Shown: positions 1 through 9,924 of the stretch, one piece after another
How the letters are laid out: each line of letters starts with the position of its first letter
Position numbering within the stretch: the first letter of the stretch is position 1
NCBI RefSeq assembly: GCF_014640175.1
Contig: NZ_BMGL01000003.1
Location: forward strand, 177,391-241,390
Direction of reading: 5' to 3'
Source: Psychroflexus salis
Lineage (GTDB): Bacteria; Bacteroidota; Bacteroidia; Flavobacteriales; Flavobacteriaceae
DNA: 64,000 nt
Made by a program: the position numbers and the translations under genes
Notes under the pieces: generated by a model
The model's database searches: none
What the model was told of the DNA's origin: nothing
The model's input: the letters and a program-made list of their open reading frames with translations, nothing else

Positions 1-2
1 GT

Positions 3-1178
3 AACTATCAAAATCAATATGAAGACCCAGGGAGTTTTGTAACTCATAGAAATAATTTTAATAAAGCAGTGCTTCAAAAAATAGATGGAAAATTAATTTT
101 AACAGGCGATGGGTATTCCCCAGAAGGTAAATTTCCTTTTGTAGATGAGTATAATTTAGCTTCAAAAGAAACCAACCGAATTTTTCAAGTAGAAGAAAGC
201 GATTATATCGAATCTTTTGTAAATATGATTGATGCTAAAAAAGGAGATGTATTAGTTAGGAGAGAAAGCAGCACAGATTACCCAAATTACTACCTACGCA
301 ACATTTACAAAAGTAAATTAAAACAAATATCTAATTTTCAAAATCCATTTAAGGCTATACAAGATGTTCATAAAGAAGTGATTACTTATCAACGTGAAGA
401 TGGATTAGAATTGTCTGCAACTTTATACTTACCTGTTGGTTATGATATAGATGAAAAAGAAAAAATGCCTATGATTATGTGGGCTTATCCACGAGAATAT
501 AAAGACAAGCAAAGCGCATCTCAGGTAACTTCGAGTAGTAAAGAATTTACGTATCCGTACTATGGTTCACCCATTTATTGGGTAAATCGTGGTTATGTGG
601 TTTTAGATGATGCTGCATTTCCTATAATTGGAGAAGAAGAAGACCAACCTAACGATACGTTTAAAGAACAATTAGTTGCTAATGCTAAAGCAGCAATAGA
701 TGCAGTAGACAAACTGGGTTATATCGATCGCAATAAAGTTGCTGTTGGTGGCCATAGTTATGGTGCTTTTATGACGGCTAATTTATTATCTCATTCTAAT
801 TTATTTGCTGCTGGAATTGCGAGAAGCGGCGCTTATAATAGAACTTTGACTCCTTTCGGATTTCAATCTGAAGAGCGGAACTATTGGGAAGCACCAGAAG
901 TATACAACACTATGTCTCCATTTATGAACGCGCATAAAATGAAAACACCTTTGTTGTTAATCCATGGCGAAGAAGATAATAATTCAGGAACTTATCCCAT
1001 GCAGAGTGAACGTTATTTTAATGCCTTAAAAGGGCTTGGTGCTCCAGCTAGATTAGTAATGTTACCTAAAGAAAGTCATGGTTATGCCGCACGAGAAAGT
1101 ATAATGCACATGCTTTGGGAGCAAGATCAATGGTTAGAAAAATATGTAAAAAATAGTGTAAAAAAAGATACAAATTAA
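3..1178 (+). CDS. S9 family prolyl oligopeptidase, glutamyl-peptidase-like (3' part)
   Basis: The frame is open from base 3 of the window, so the true start lies upstream; a GTG at 69 is internal. The visible part covers the end of a beta-propeller-like region and a complete alpha/beta-hydrolase catalytic domain. The nucleophile Ser (codon 756-758) sits in GGHSYGAFMTANLL, the form typical of the S9D glutamyl endopeptidase branch. The acid lies in the GEEDNNSGTYPMQS stretch and the His in KESHGYAARES. The family cleaves peptides in the periplasm or outside the cell; a signal peptide cannot be judged because the N-terminus is missing. The family is clear, the subfamily likely. Confidence 0.85.
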   Translation, partial: NYQNQYEDPGSFVTHRNNFNKAVLQKIDGKLILTGDGYSPEGKFPFVDEYNLASKETNRIFQVEESDYIESFVNMIDAKKGDVLVRRESSTDYPNYYLRNIYKSKLKQISNFQNPFKAIQDVHKEVITYQREDGLELSATLYLPVGYDIDEKEKMPMIMWAYPREYKDKQSASQVTSSSKEFTYPYYGSPIYWVNRGYVVLDDAAFPIIGEEEDQPNDTFKEQLVANAKAAIDAVDKLGYIDRNKVAVGGHSYGAFMTANLLSHSNLFAAGIARSGAYNRTLTPFGFQSEERNYWEAPEVYNTMSPFMNAHKMKTPLLLIHGEEDNNSGTYPMQSERYFNALKGLGAPARLVMLPKESHGYAARESIMHMLWEQDQWLEKYVKNSVKKDTN

Positions 1179-1221
1179 TTACATTGTCCCACACATTTGT
1201 TAAACATTTATAAGTATAAAT

Positions 1222-3102
1222 ATGCTTAATCAATTTTTTAAAACCGTATTTGTTACGGTTTTATTTTGTTTTGCTGCAAGCAAAAACATTCAAGCACAAA
1301 TTAATTTTTGTCCAGGGAATACAGGAGACCCTATTTTTGAAGAAGATTTTGGACAAGGCGCAAGCAATGGCCCTTCACTAGGTAACGACATTACTTCTTA
1401 TACATATGTAAATCAAGCACCAAACGATGGACAATATACCATTTCATCTAATTTAATGCAGTTGGATGGTTTTCATAATATATCTGACCATACAGGAAAC
1501 ACCAATGGCAAAGCATTAATTGTAAATGCAGATTTCGATGCTGGTTTATTTTTTCAAATTCCGATAGATGGATTATGTGAAAATAATTCTTACGAATTTT
1601 CGGCATTTTTAGTGAACCTTTACAACGCTTCAACTAATTTTTGTCCTGGAACTGGAATTCCAGTAAATGTTCGTTTCCAAATATGGGATGAAACAGATAC
1701 TGAGCTCTTAGCTGAAGGCGATTCTGGTAATATTGAAGGTAGTTTTAATAGTCCAACATGGCAGCAATATGCCGTAACTTTCGAAACACTACCTGGCCAA
1801 ACTTCGGTTATTTTAAAGATGTTGAACAATGGTGATGGTGGCTGTGGAAACGATTTAGCTATAGATGATATTGTTTTTCGTTCTTGTGGTGATTTAACCG
1901 AAATTTTTGATGATGATGAAGACAGCAATATTAGCTTTTGCGAAAATGAAACTTTAGATAATTTAACCTTAAATGCAGTACCCGATTTTTCGGTGTATGA
2001 TGAACATTTTTATCAGTGGCAGCAAAGTGCCGATAATGAAAATTGGGAAAATATTTCAGGAGAAACATCGGGTACTTTAGCACTAAACAATATTGAAGAA
2101 ACACAGTTTTTTCGTGTTTTGGTTGCAGAAGATTTAATTAACGTAAACAATACTTTATGCAACAGTGTTTCAAATGTATTTGAAATAATTCAACAAGATT
2201 TTATAGATGCAGAAAGTTTAGGTAATGTAGAAGTTTGCGAAGGAGAAGAAGCCATACTTCTCATTCAAAATAATAACAACATACAAATAGATTGGTACGA
2301 TTCGCCAACAGGCGGAAACTTACTTTTAGAAAACAGCTTTGATTTCGAACCACAGAGTGAAGGTACTTACTATGCAGAAAGCATTACCATAAACGGCAAT
2401 TGCATAAACCCTAATCGTGTAGCAGTTAGTTTAAGTATAAATGAAAGGCCAGAAAATGAACCTGTTTTTTATGAAATTTGCCCAGGAGAAACAGTAATTC
2501 TTGCATCAGAAACTGAAGAAGTTAGTTATTTATGGTCTACTGGAGAAACTACTTCGCAAATAGAAGTTTCAAATGAAGGAACCTATTCGGTAGAGCAAAC
2601 AACCATAAATGGATGTTCAACAACAAAATTTTTCGAAGTTGATGTATTAGAACAAGCTCTTGTTCAAAATATTAGTACAGACGAAAATGATATTGTAATT
2701 GATTTAGCTAACCAAGGTGATTTTTTATTTTCATTAGGTGGTGCAGCTTTTCAAGCTTCTCCCATTTTCGAAAATGTAGCAGGAGGTCAGTATCAAATTT
2801 TTATTAAAAGTAGTAAATGTGGAACCCAAGCTTTTACTTTTCTTCATATTGTAATACCGAGTTACTTTACACCAAATGGAGATGGTTTTAACGATGTGTT
2901 TAGAATTGCTGGAGATACTTATTTTAGTGAATTTAATATTCAAATCTTCAATCGATTTGGTAAATTACTCATCTCTGGTAATCGAGCTCCTTTTATTTGG
3001 GATGGCACCTACAACGGAAAAATTTTACCATCTCAAGATTATTGGTATAAAATCAACATTAATGGAGAAATTAAGACTGGAAATATCAGTTTAATTCGTT
3101 AA
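1222..3102 (+). CDS. Secreted protein with type B T9SS C-terminal domain
   Basis: 626 residues. A Sec signal peptide is clear at residues 1-26 (basic start, hydrophobic core, end at QAQ). The middle is low-complexity and Asn/Glu-rich, with repeated Ig-like segments built around WQQSADNENW, VCEGEEAILLIQNNNNI and ICPGETVILASETEEVSYLW. The last ~85 residues start with IPSYFTPNGDGFNDVFRI and contain IQIFNRFGKLL and WDGTYNGK, the gliding-motility-associated CHU_C type B sorting domain. This marks export across the outer membrane by the type IX system. The cargo function is not recognisable; an adhesin-like role is an inference. It starts 43 bp after the peptidase, with no operon proof. Confidence 0.88.
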   Translation: MLNQFFKTVFVTVLFCFAASKNIQAQINFCPGNTGDPIFEEDFGQGASNGPSLGNDITSYTYVNQAPNDGQYTISSNLMQLDGFHNISDHTGNTNGKALIVNADFDAGLFFQIPIDGLCENNSYEFSAFLVNLYNASTNFCPGTGIPVNVRFQIWDETDTELLAEGDSGNIEGSFNSPTWQQYAVTFETLPGQTSVILKMLNNGDGGCGNDLAIDDIVFRSCGDLTEIFDDDEDSNISFCENETLDNLTLNAVPDFSVYDEHFYQWQQSADNENWENISGETSGTLALNNIEETQFFRVLVAEDLINVNNTLCNSVSNVFEIIQQDFIDAESLGNVEVCEGEEAILLIQNNNNIQIDWYDSPTGGNLLLENSFDFEPQSEGTYYAESITINGNCINPNRVAVSLSINERPENEPVFYEICPGETVILASETEEVSYLWSTGETTSQIEVSNEGTYSVEQTTINGCSTTKFFEVDVLEQALVQNISTDENDIVIDLANQGDFLFSLGGAAFQASPIFENVAGGQYQIFIKSSKCGTQAFTFLHIVIPSYFTPNGDGFNDVFRIAGDTYFSEFNIQIFNRFGKLLISGNRAPFIWDGTYNGKILPSQDYWYKININGEIKTGNISLIR

Positions 3103-3440
3103 CAATTTAATGCATTATATGCTTTTTAAGGATTGATTATAAGATTAAAAATAGATGTATTTGTTTTAAGTTTATAGTAAATCTTGATTTAGTTCATAAT
3201 GCAGTAAGCCGATTTAAGAGGATCTTTAATGTAAAACTCTAGTAGCCATTTTAATGCAAGTAGGTAACTAAATTATAGGTATAATTAGTTTTTATGCAGA
3301 ATTGGGCAAAACAAAAAGCAGATTAAATAATTAATCTGCTTTTTGTTTGAATACCTATGATATTATACTTAAAAAGTAAAATTTGCTTCTAAAATAATAC
3401 CTGATAAACCTTATTTTAAACTGTTTATGTTGCTAATGCG
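3103..3440. other. Intergenic stretch with a terminator and a possible gene remnant
   Basis: 338 bp without an intact gene. It holds the perfect 16-bp inverted repeat listed separately. On the minus strand just before that repeat (about 3369-3408) a short frame reads GLSGIILEANFTF followed by a stop. This resembles the aromatic last strand of an outer-membrane barrel, but a stop lies directly upstream. It may be the tail of a lost gene; the evidence is weak. Confidence 0.35.
3311..3346. terminator. Bidirectional intrinsic terminator
   Basis: A perfect 16-bp stem (acaaaaagcagattaa at 3311-3326 and its complement at 3331-3346) closes on a 4-nt loop. Runs of A and T flank the GC part on both sides, so it can stop transcription from the type B protein on plus and from the YwqK-like gene on minus. 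Confidence 0.8.
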
Positions 3441-3809
3441 TTACCTGTTAACAATATAAGAATCTGTTTTTTGATAATCGTTAACCTTTACGATATGGTT
3501 AGAGTCGTATTCAACTTCTGTTAGTTTATTTTCTTTCCAAAAAAACCATCTTCCGTTTTTTACTCCATTATCGTATTGAGCTTGTGTAATTTTATTGCCA
3601 TTTTCATCATAAACTTTCCATATTCCTGTTGGTTTATTGTCTTTAAAAAAACCTACCTGGCTTATAGTTCCATTTTCATGAAAATAAGTGGCTTCAACTA
3701 AATCTCCTTTTTTTTCAAATTTTGCTTTGTCGTTATTCTCTTGAGCGTAAAGGATAACACCCATAAAAAAGAAAATCATAAAAGCTGCTACATTTTTCAT
3801 ATCCATCAT
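3441..3809 (-). CDS. YwqK-family (MORN-like repeat) exported protein
   Basis: 122 residues with a hydrophobic signal segment ending at ILYAQ, so probably exported. The body carries consecutive MORN-like units: EATYFHENGTISQVGFFKD, GIWKVYDENGNKITQAQYDN and GRWFFWKENKLTEVEYDS. These are typical of the family annotated as YwqK antitoxin in Bacteroidota, where a real antitoxin role is unproven. Start at the first Met of MMDMK; the third Met is an alternative. It stands alone and reads away from the neighbouring peptidase gene. Confidence 0.75.
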   Translation of the reverse strand: MMDMKNVAAFMIFFFMGVILYAQENNDKAKFEKKGDLVEATYFHENGTISQVGFFKDNKPTGIWKVYDENGNKITQAQYDNGVKNGRWFFWKENKLTEVEYDSNHIVKVNDYQKTDSYIVNR

Positions 3810-3962
3810 ATTTTATGCTAATATACAAATAAATTTACAATTATGTTACTTTTACTTAACATTAAATTTACATTGGAGATGCTTTAAAACTGATTTTAGT
3901 CAATTTTTCTTTGTTTTCATGTGTTTATTTATTCAACTATAATGAAGGTTTTTCGTATTTTT

Positions 3963-3978
3963 AAATCGAATTCGATTT
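3963..3978. promoter_or_regulatory. 16-bp perfect palindrome just before the M3 peptidase start
   Basis: AAATCGAATTCGATTT is self-complementary and ends 7 bases before the ATG at 3986. Its place in the leader makes an operator or a translation-modulating structure possible. There is no second copy to support a regulon. Confidence 0.3.
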
Positions 3979-3985
3979 TGTATAC

Positions 3986-6127
3986 ATGAAAAAAAAATTT
4001 TTAAGTCTAGGTTTAGCAAGTATATTGCTAGCTTGTAACACACCAAAAGAAGATAACAGTTTGAATAAAAACCCTTTACTTTCGAAAAATTTTGAAACTC
4101 CTTACGAAGTACCCGCATTTTCAGATTTAACTCCTTCAGCTATAGAAGAAGCTATGTTAGAAGGAATAAAAGAACAAAAATCTGAAATTTTAGATATCGT
4201 TAAACAAACTGATGCTCCAACTTGGAAAAATAACCTATTGGCTATAGAAAATTCGGGAAAAATATATAGCCGCGCTAGCCGGATTTTTAATAATCTAAAT
4301 TCAGCACATACCAACGGCGAATTAAAAGCTATTGCACAACGAATTTCTAGCAAAGCAGCCGCGCATACGGATTTTATTTATATGAATGCAGATTTGTACC
4401 AACGTGTAGCTAAAGTTTGGGAACATAGAGAAAAAGAAAATTTAAATGCTCAACAACTTAAGGTTTTAGAAAATACCTACAAACGTTTTGTTAGAAGTGG
4501 TGCAAACCTGAATAAAAATCAACAGCAAAAGTTAGCTAAAATCAATGCTGATATAGCTGAACTTACCACTAATTTTGGTCAAAATATTTTAGAAGATAGC
4601 AATGCGTTTTCCTTACGAGTTGAAAATGAACAGGATTTAATAGGAATTCCTGAAGCTGTTATTGAAGCGACAGCTGAAAAATCTCCTGATAAGGAGAATA
4701 CAGCTTGGGTTTTCGGACTTCAAAATTCTATTGTAATGCCAGTTTTAGCTTATGCTGAAAACCGTTCACTTCGCGAAAAAATTTATAAAGCCTACAAAAA
4801 TCGAGGAAATAATAATAATGAATTTAATAACTCTAAAATAGCTATTCAATTAGCTAATTTATGTTTGCAAAAAGCAAATTTATTAGGTTACGATTCCTAT
4901 GCAGATTATGCATTAGAAAACACAATGGCTAAGGATCGAGAAAGTGTAAATACTTTTCTTGAAAAACTATGGAGACCAAGTTTAAAAGTAGCTCAACGCG
5001 AAATCGATCAAATTGCTTCTATGATGAAGGAAGAGGGAATAGAAGGTGAAGTTGAACCTTGGGATTATAAATATTACCTAGAAAAAATTAAAGAAGAACA
5101 ATTTCAAATCGATAATCAAGAATTGGCAGAGTACTTTAGTTTAGAGCAGGTACAAAATGGTATTTTTAGGGTTACTGAAAAATTATATGGTCTTCAATTT
5201 GAAGAGTTAACAGATGTACCTGTTTATCAAGAAGATGTTACTGCTTGGAAAGTGTCTGAAGCTAACGGAACTCATGTAGGTATTTTGTATATGGATTTAC
5301 ATCAACGAAGTTCTAAACGCGGTGGAGCTTGGATGACTAGTTTTAGACCACAAAGCAAAAAGGATGGTAAACGCTACGGACCCATAATTTCTATAAATTG
5401 TAATTTCTCTGAAAAAGTAGAGAATCATCCTACTTTGCTTAGCCTAGACGAGGTTACTACATTTTTTCATGAATTTGGACATGCGCTACACGGACTACTG
5501 TCTGATGTAGAATACCAAAGTTTAGCTGGAACAAATGTGCCAAGAGATTTTGTTGAACTGCCATCGCAAATTATGGAAAATTGGGCAACCGATCCAGAAG
5601 TATTAAAAATGTATGCTTTTCATTATGAAACTGGAGAGCTTATTCCAGACAATTTAATACAGAAACTAGAAGATTTAGGAACTTTTGGTCAAGGTTTTGC
5701 AACTACCGAATACCTTGCTTCTGCCTTGTTAGACATGAAATTTCATAGCATTACAGATAAATTGAATACAGATACAGCAAGTTTTGAAGTAGAAACTTTA
5801 ACCAATTTAGGAATGCCCGAAGCAATTACCGCAAGGCATAGTAGTACTCATTTTTCGCATATTTTTGCTGGTGGTTATTCAGCTGGCTACTATTCTTATA
5901 TATGGTCGGGTGTTTTAGATAGTGATGCATTCAATCAGTTTAAGCAAACGGATTTGTTTAATCAAGAAAAAGCGAATTCCTTCAGGAAAAATGTATTAGA
6001 AACAGGGGGTACGCAAGAACCGATGGAATTGTATAAAAAGTTTCGTGGCTCTGAACCTAGCATTGAACCCTTATTGAAAAAACGTGGTTTAGACGATGAT
6101 TCTTACGGAAGCAACTTAAAAGGCTAA
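3986..6127 (+). CDS. dcp: M3 family metallopeptidase lipoprotein (peptidyl-dipeptidase Dcp-like)
   Basis: 713 residues, the usual length for Dcp/oligopeptidase A. A lipoprotein signal (LASILLAC, Cys at residue 17) places it as a lipid-anchored envelope enzyme, unlike cytoplasmic E. coli Dcp. The zinc motif HEFGHALHG is followed by the second-ligand region (PSQIMENWA) and a conserved Tyr/Gly-rich C-terminal stretch (FAGGYSAGYYSYIWS), both typical of M3. It removes dipeptides or cuts short peptides, consistent with protein use by this group. Start chosen at the ATG giving the lipobox. It is monocistronic, with a terminator at 6191. Confidence 0.9.
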   Translation: MKKKFLSLGLASILLACNTPKEDNSLNKNPLLSKNFETPYEVPAFSDLTPSAIEEAMLEGIKEQKSEILDIVKQTDAPTWKNNLLAIENSGKIYSRASRIFNNLNSAHTNGELKAIAQRISSKAAAHTDFIYMNADLYQRVAKVWEHREKENLNAQQLKVLENTYKRFVRSGANLNKNQQQKLAKINADIAELTTNFGQNILEDSNAFSLRVENEQDLIGIPEAVIEATAEKSPDKENTAWVFGLQNSIVMPVLAYAENRSLREKIYKAYKNRGNNNNEFNNSKIAIQLANLCLQKANLLGYDSYADYALENTMAKDRESVNTFLEKLWRPSLKVAQREIDQIASMMKEEGIEGEVEPWDYKYYLEKIKEEQFQIDNQELAEYFSLEQVQNGIFRVTEKLYGLQFEELTDVPVYQEDVTAWKVSEANGTHVGILYMDLHQRSSKRGGAWMTSFRPQSKKDGKRYGPIISINCNFSEKVENHPTLLSLDEVTTFFHEFGHALHGLLSDVEYQSLAGTNVPRDFVELPSQIMENWATDPEVLKMYAFHYETGELIPDNLIQKLEDLGTFGQGFATTEYLASALLDMKFHSITDKLNTDTASFEVETLTNLGMPEAITARHSSTHFSHIFAGGYSAGYYSYIWSGVLDSDAFNQFKQTDLFNQEKANSFRKNVLETGGTQEPMELYKKFRGSEPSIEPLLKKRGLDDDSYGSNLKG

Positions 6128-6190
6128 TTCTAAAAATAGTGCTATTTTTAGCCTAACACTTAAATTTATACAATAAATTATACAACATAA

Positions 6191-6231
6191 AAACACCTAA
6201 AATTGAAACATCAATTTTAGGTGTTTTTTTT
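6191..6231. terminator. Intrinsic terminator between convergent genes
   Basis: A perfect 16-bp stem (6191-6206 with 6211-6226), loop aaca, followed by a run of T. It lies between the convergent M3 peptidase and DUF5686 genes and can serve both strands. Confidence 0.85.
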
Positions 6232-6240
6232 CAATAAAGA

Positions 6241-8688
6241 TTAATTAAAACTGAAGGTTGTATTTATTTTTAAAGCAAAATTATCACTAGAATTATCTAA
6301 ACTATAATCGCCATAACGATAAAAGCCACCGATGCCAAAGTTAAAGTACATGGTGTTTAAATAGTTCATTTGTATTAATTTAGTAAGTTCTAGTCCAGAT
6401 TCTATAAAAACATCATCTTTTGTTTTGTATGTCCATGCATGCGAAAAAACAGTATTCAAACTTCCCCAACCCATGTTGTGGTGAATTACTAAGCCAGGAC
6501 TAAACTTTTTGGTTTTAAAAAGCAAACTTCCTAAATCGTGTGTTAAGAATAAATGTGCATATCGATCTGATAAAAATTCGTAGGGTAACATGGTTTGAAA
6601 GGTATCGTACATAACAACTGGAATGTCGTTATCTTTACTGCCTTCACCAGTAAACAATAAGCCTAAAGGTACATTTCCATCTAAATATCCAGTCTGAAAT
6701 CGATATCTAGTTTTACCAAAATTGCGTAAAAAGAAGCTTTGGTGTACACTAGCTTCAATTTTTTGGTAAGAAAAGTCGCCACCTAACAAATTATCGAATC
6801 CTTGCGTATAGATAGCATTAAAAACAGGATAATTTGTACCTAAACTTACGCGCTTTAATGGAGTTTCAACAATGCGTTCTCGATGTGCATACCGAAGCTT
6901 AAACTCAGCTTGCGTATTGGAGTAGTTGCTAATTAAATTTTGATTTTCAATAAAGAAATAATCGTATTGTGGCTTTATATTTTCATTTTTAAGGCTGGCA
7001 CTCCAAGTTAGATACTTTAAATCTCTTCGACCAAATTTAAGTTCGAAAGATTCTACAAAATCCATATGTGAAGCAATAAAAGAACGTAAATCTCCATTCA
7101 AAGAAAATCCACTACTTCTGTTCATCGATGCTGTTCCTATTTCTCGCACATCGTTTTGATAATTCAACTGCAAAAACATATCTTTTGTAGGATCTATATC
7201 AAAACGTATTTTTACACCGTATTTCCAATCATTGTCTCTATGCCCATAAGCTACATAACCACCAAACACAATATTTTTAAAAAGTTTTTTGTTGGTTTCT
7301 AAACCTGCACCAAGCCTAAAACCTTCGTGTTTATTATACCCAAAAAAACGATTAATAGGAATGTTGAATTTTCCCCATGGAATATAGCCATTACCAATTT
7401 CTGTTCCAACTTCAACAATCTTATCTAGCTTTAAACGCTCACCAATACTGTCTACTACGCGATAAGTAGCTTTGTCTTTTTGGCTTAAACTGTCAATTCT
7501 GTAGGCATCCCAAAATGCTTCAGGTTTGTTTGGTGCATCTTTAGCATAAGTAAGGGCTACTTCACTAAAATCTTTTTTCTTTAAACTATCTAGTAGTTCA
7601 ATTTCACTTAAATATGACTTGCCATTTATAAAAACTCCATTATTCTCCATAATTTCGAAATTGAGTTGTTCTGGAAACCAATCTTCATTATTTAAGTATT
7701 GATATTTCTGCTGAATTTTCAAATTAATCATCATCTCATCGAAGGGTTCAGCAACAATATTTTGTAAGGCGTATCCATTTGAGTTTACGTACATAAATCC
7801 TTTTAAACCATCTATATTAGAAGATTTTTTAGGCTGAAATGAAATATTAAAAATAGTGTCTTTTGCTCTAAAAATTTGTTCTTCAAGTTGGTAATCATAG
7901 CGTTTTATGCTTCCACTAGCAATTGGATTTAAAAAATGTAAGTCAAGTAAGTCTATATTATCTTCGTAAAAACCAAAAGGTTGTAATTCTGTAGCTAGCA
8001 TGGCAAAATAAGGGTTTTTAAAACCAGATACCCGAGTAGCAATAACTTTTTCTTCGCTTAAATCGGGAGGTAAAAATTTTCGTTGACTAACCGACTCGAA
8101 CAGCATTATATTAAAATTTCTTTCTTGAATTAATATCTTTTCATAATCGCTAATTGAATCACTTTTTGGGTCTAATTCACCTTTTTCAATTTGATTTAAA
8201 AATGCATTCCTTAAAGAATCGGCAGTTTTTTGTCTTCCTTCTCTGTCAATTATACTTCGATTGTAAGCCGTATATTTAAACCCGCCTTTTTTCAAAGGAT
8301 TATTTAAATCTCGATTAGCAATTACTTTTCTAATAATTCGCAAAGCTGGATTTTCTCCATTAGTTATAATTACTTCATTTAAGCTTTCTTCACTGGTTTC
8401 AAGTTGTAAAATTACATCTTTGTATTGCTTTACTTCAATTTGTAAATCCTTGTATCCCAAATACGAAACCTTTAAAGTTTTAAGGCTGTCTTTGCTTTGG
8501 TAATAAAAATTGCCATCAATATCTGTAATTACGCCTCGATTTGAAATAGCATTAAAAGTAATATTTGCAAAGGCAAGACTTTCTGAAGTTTTAGCATCAA
8601 TTACTTTTCCACTAATTTCAAACTGACCATAGGCTAAACTCGTACATAAAAGTACGAAAGTGCTTAAAAGGATATTTATTTTCATCAA
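6241..8688 (-). CDS. DUF5686 outer-membrane protein with carboxypeptidase-regulatory-like domain
   Basis: 815 residues. A signal peptide ends near SLAYGQ. Residues ~22-105 form a CarboxypepD_reg-like beta-sandwich (FEISGKVIDAKTSESLAFAN, GVITDIDGNFYY), as at the front of SusC-type receptors. The rest matches the DUF5686 pattern, with alternating aromatic strands typical of a beta-barrel and a terminal Phe (NTTFSFN). No TonB plug is visible, so it is not an ordinary TonB-dependent receptor. Its function is unknown; the outer-membrane location is inferred. It diverges from the Rrf2 gene with a 100-bp gap. Confidence 0.8.
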   Translation of the reverse strand: MMKINILLSTFVLLCTSLAYGQFEISGKVIDAKTSESLAFANITFNAISNRGVITDIDGNFYYQSKDSLKTLKVSYLGYKDLQIEVKQYKDVILQLETSEESLNEVIITNGENPALRIIRKVIANRDLNNPLKKGGFKYTAYNRSIIDREGRQKTADSLRNAFLNQIEKGELDPKSDSISDYEKILIQERNFNIMLFESVSQRKFLPPDLSEEKVIATRVSGFKNPYFAMLATELQPFGFYEDNIDLLDLHFLNPIASGSIKRYDYQLEEQIFRAKDTIFNISFQPKKSSNIDGLKGFMYVNSNGYALQNIVAEPFDEMMINLKIQQKYQYLNNEDWFPEQLNFEIMENNGVFINGKSYLSEIELLDSLKKKDFSEVALTYAKDAPNKPEAFWDAYRIDSLSQKDKATYRVVDSIGERLKLDKIVEVGTEIGNGYIPWGKFNIPINRFFGYNKHEGFRLGAGLETNKKLFKNIVFGGYVAYGHRDNDWKYGVKIRFDIDPTKDMFLQLNYQNDVREIGTASMNRSSGFSLNGDLRSFIASHMDFVESFELKFGRRDLKYLTWSASLKNENIKPQYDYFFIENQNLISNYSNTQAEFKLRYAHRERIVETPLKRVSLGTNYPVFNAIYTQGFDNLLGGDFSYQKIEASVHQSFFLRNFGKTRYRFQTGYLDGNVPLGLLFTGEGSKDNDIPVVMYDTFQTMLPYEFLSDRYAHLFLTHDLGSLLFKTKKFSPGLVIHHNMGWGSLNTVFSHAWTYKTKDDVFIESGLELTKLIQMNYLNTMYFNFGIGGFYRYGDYSLDNSSDNFALKINTTFSFN

Positions 8689-8755
8689 TAGAATGTTTTT
8701 TTGACAAGTTTAAGCAAGAAATCTGTATTTTTAAAAATTAAGATGAATTAAAAGT

Positions 8756-8763
8756 TATTTTTG
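8756..8763 (+). promoter_or_regulatory. Candidate -7 box for the Rrf2 gene
   Basis: TATTTTTG fits TAnnTTTG and lies 25 bp before the ATG at 8789. No good -33 TTG is visible at the expected spacing. Confidence 0.4.
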
Positions 8764-8788
8764 TAGTATTCATATATATTATTAATTT

Positions 8789-9226
8789 ATGTTATCTAAA
8801 AAGACAAAATATGCCATAAATGCCTTGGTATATTTAGCCAAAAAAAAAGATAAAACACCTACTTTAATTTCAGAAATTGCTGAAAAACAAAATATACCCC
8901 AAAAGTTTTTAGAAGCTATTTTATTAAATCTAAAACGTGACGGAGTCTTAGCCAGCAAACGAGGAAAAGGCGGTGGTTATTATTTGTTGAAAAAACCAGA
9001 AGATGTTAATTTAGCAGAAGTTATGCGTTTGTTCGATGGACCTATAGCTTTTATACCATGCGTAACACATCATTATTATGAAGCTTGTGAAGAATGTACC
9101 AACGAGTCGATTTGTGGTATTCGAGACATATTTTTTGAAGTCCGTAACAAAACAGTTGAAATTTTAAAACGTGCAACTTTAGAAGAAATTATTACTCGCG
9201 AAAATTTATTAAATCCCGACTATTAA
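8789..9226 (+). CDS. Rrf2 family transcriptional regulator
   Basis: 145 residues, the standard Rrf2 size. An N-terminal winged helix (LSKKTKYAINALVYLAKK, ISEIAEKQNIPQKFLEAIL) and a wing (SKRGKGGGYYLLKKP) are clear. The cysteine region CVTHHYYEACEECTNESIC has four Cys, spaced as in Fe-S sensing or redox-sensing members of the family. It therefore probably binds an iron-sulfur cluster, but the ligands are not certain. No cluster-assembly or cysteine genes sit next to it, so its target is unknown; it could control the divergent DUF5686 gene. Confidence 0.88.
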   Translation: MLSKKTKYAINALVYLAKKKDKTPTLISEIAEKQNIPQKFLEAILLNLKRDGVLASKRGKGGGYYLLKKPEDVNLAEVMRLFDGPIAFIPCVTHHYYEACEECTNESICGIRDIFFEVRNKTVEILKRATLEEIITRENLLNPDY

Positions 9227-9672
9227 TTTCATTCAAGCTTATCATTGATATAAAACAAACTGAATACGATAAGCTTTGTGTATTCTGTGTCACTGCCTGC
9301 CGGCTGCCTGGTTTTTAGTTAAATAGAATTTATAGCAGGCACAAATAGCAAATACAAACTAAATTGTATATGAAAACCTTGCTAGAGTTAAGAAATAATT
9401 TATGCTTACAAAAGCTGAATTCAAGTCTCAAATGCAATTTAGCTGTAAAACAATATTTTTTTCCATTTTTTAAAAACAACAATAAATAATTCTCTAAAAA
9501 CAAAGCACCACTAATTTTAGCGGGCTTTTTTTGTTATTTTAACATTATATAAATTATTGAAGCAGAATTAATTGTTAGCCACAAGATGACGATACGTGTG
9601 AATAGATAAAAAATAACACGTGTAGAAAAAAATCTTATATTTTTTATATTAATTGTTTGAAGTCATAAAAAA
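9227..9672. other. 446-bp intergenic region with a GC-rich repeat fragment
   Basis: No gene seen. At about 9291-9310 there is ctgcctgccggctgcctg, related to the ctgcctttgccgacaggcag motif at about 10424-10443 on the other side of the toxin pair. The GC content of these short pieces stands out against the AT-rich surroundings; such motifs look like interspersed repeats and flank the antitoxin/PIN locus. Confidence 0.4.
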
Positions 9673-9913
9673 ATGAACATAAAACTCACTTTAACGATAG
9701 AGCAAGAAATCATTCAAAAGGCTAAAGAATACGCTAAAGATAAAAATAGGAGTTTATCTGATATTATAGAAAACTATTTAAAAATTCTAACAAATGCAGA
9801 AAAAGCTAAGGAACTAAAAAAAATTAAATCCTGTCGTAAAATCTTTAAAAGGTTCTTTTAAAATGCCTAAAAATATGGATTATAAAAAAGAACTCAGAAA
9901 CCGAGTAGAATAA
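9673..9913 (+). pseudogene. DUF6364-like antitoxin with a frameshift in an A8 run
   Basis: The ATG frame gives a ribbon-helix-helix-like start (MNIKLTLTIEQEIIQKAKEY, RSLSDIIENYLK) and then stops at 9861 after an atypical basic tail. One frame over, from about 9827 to the stop at 9911, the expected family tail is present: NPVVKSLKGSF, KMPKNMDYKKELRNRVE. Removing one A from the A8 run at 9816-9823 joins the two parts into an ~80-residue antitoxin. So the gene is broken by +1, is restored by slippage on the A-run, or carries a sequencing error. It sits 11 bp before the PIN gene, the normal antitoxin-toxin order. Confidence 0.75.
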
Positions 9914-9924
9914 AAGTATTTATA

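Noticed and set aside
9504..9540. Terminator at aaagcaccac...gcgggcttttttt
   Set aside because: Only five bases pair well and the inner part mismatches; no gene ends nearby.
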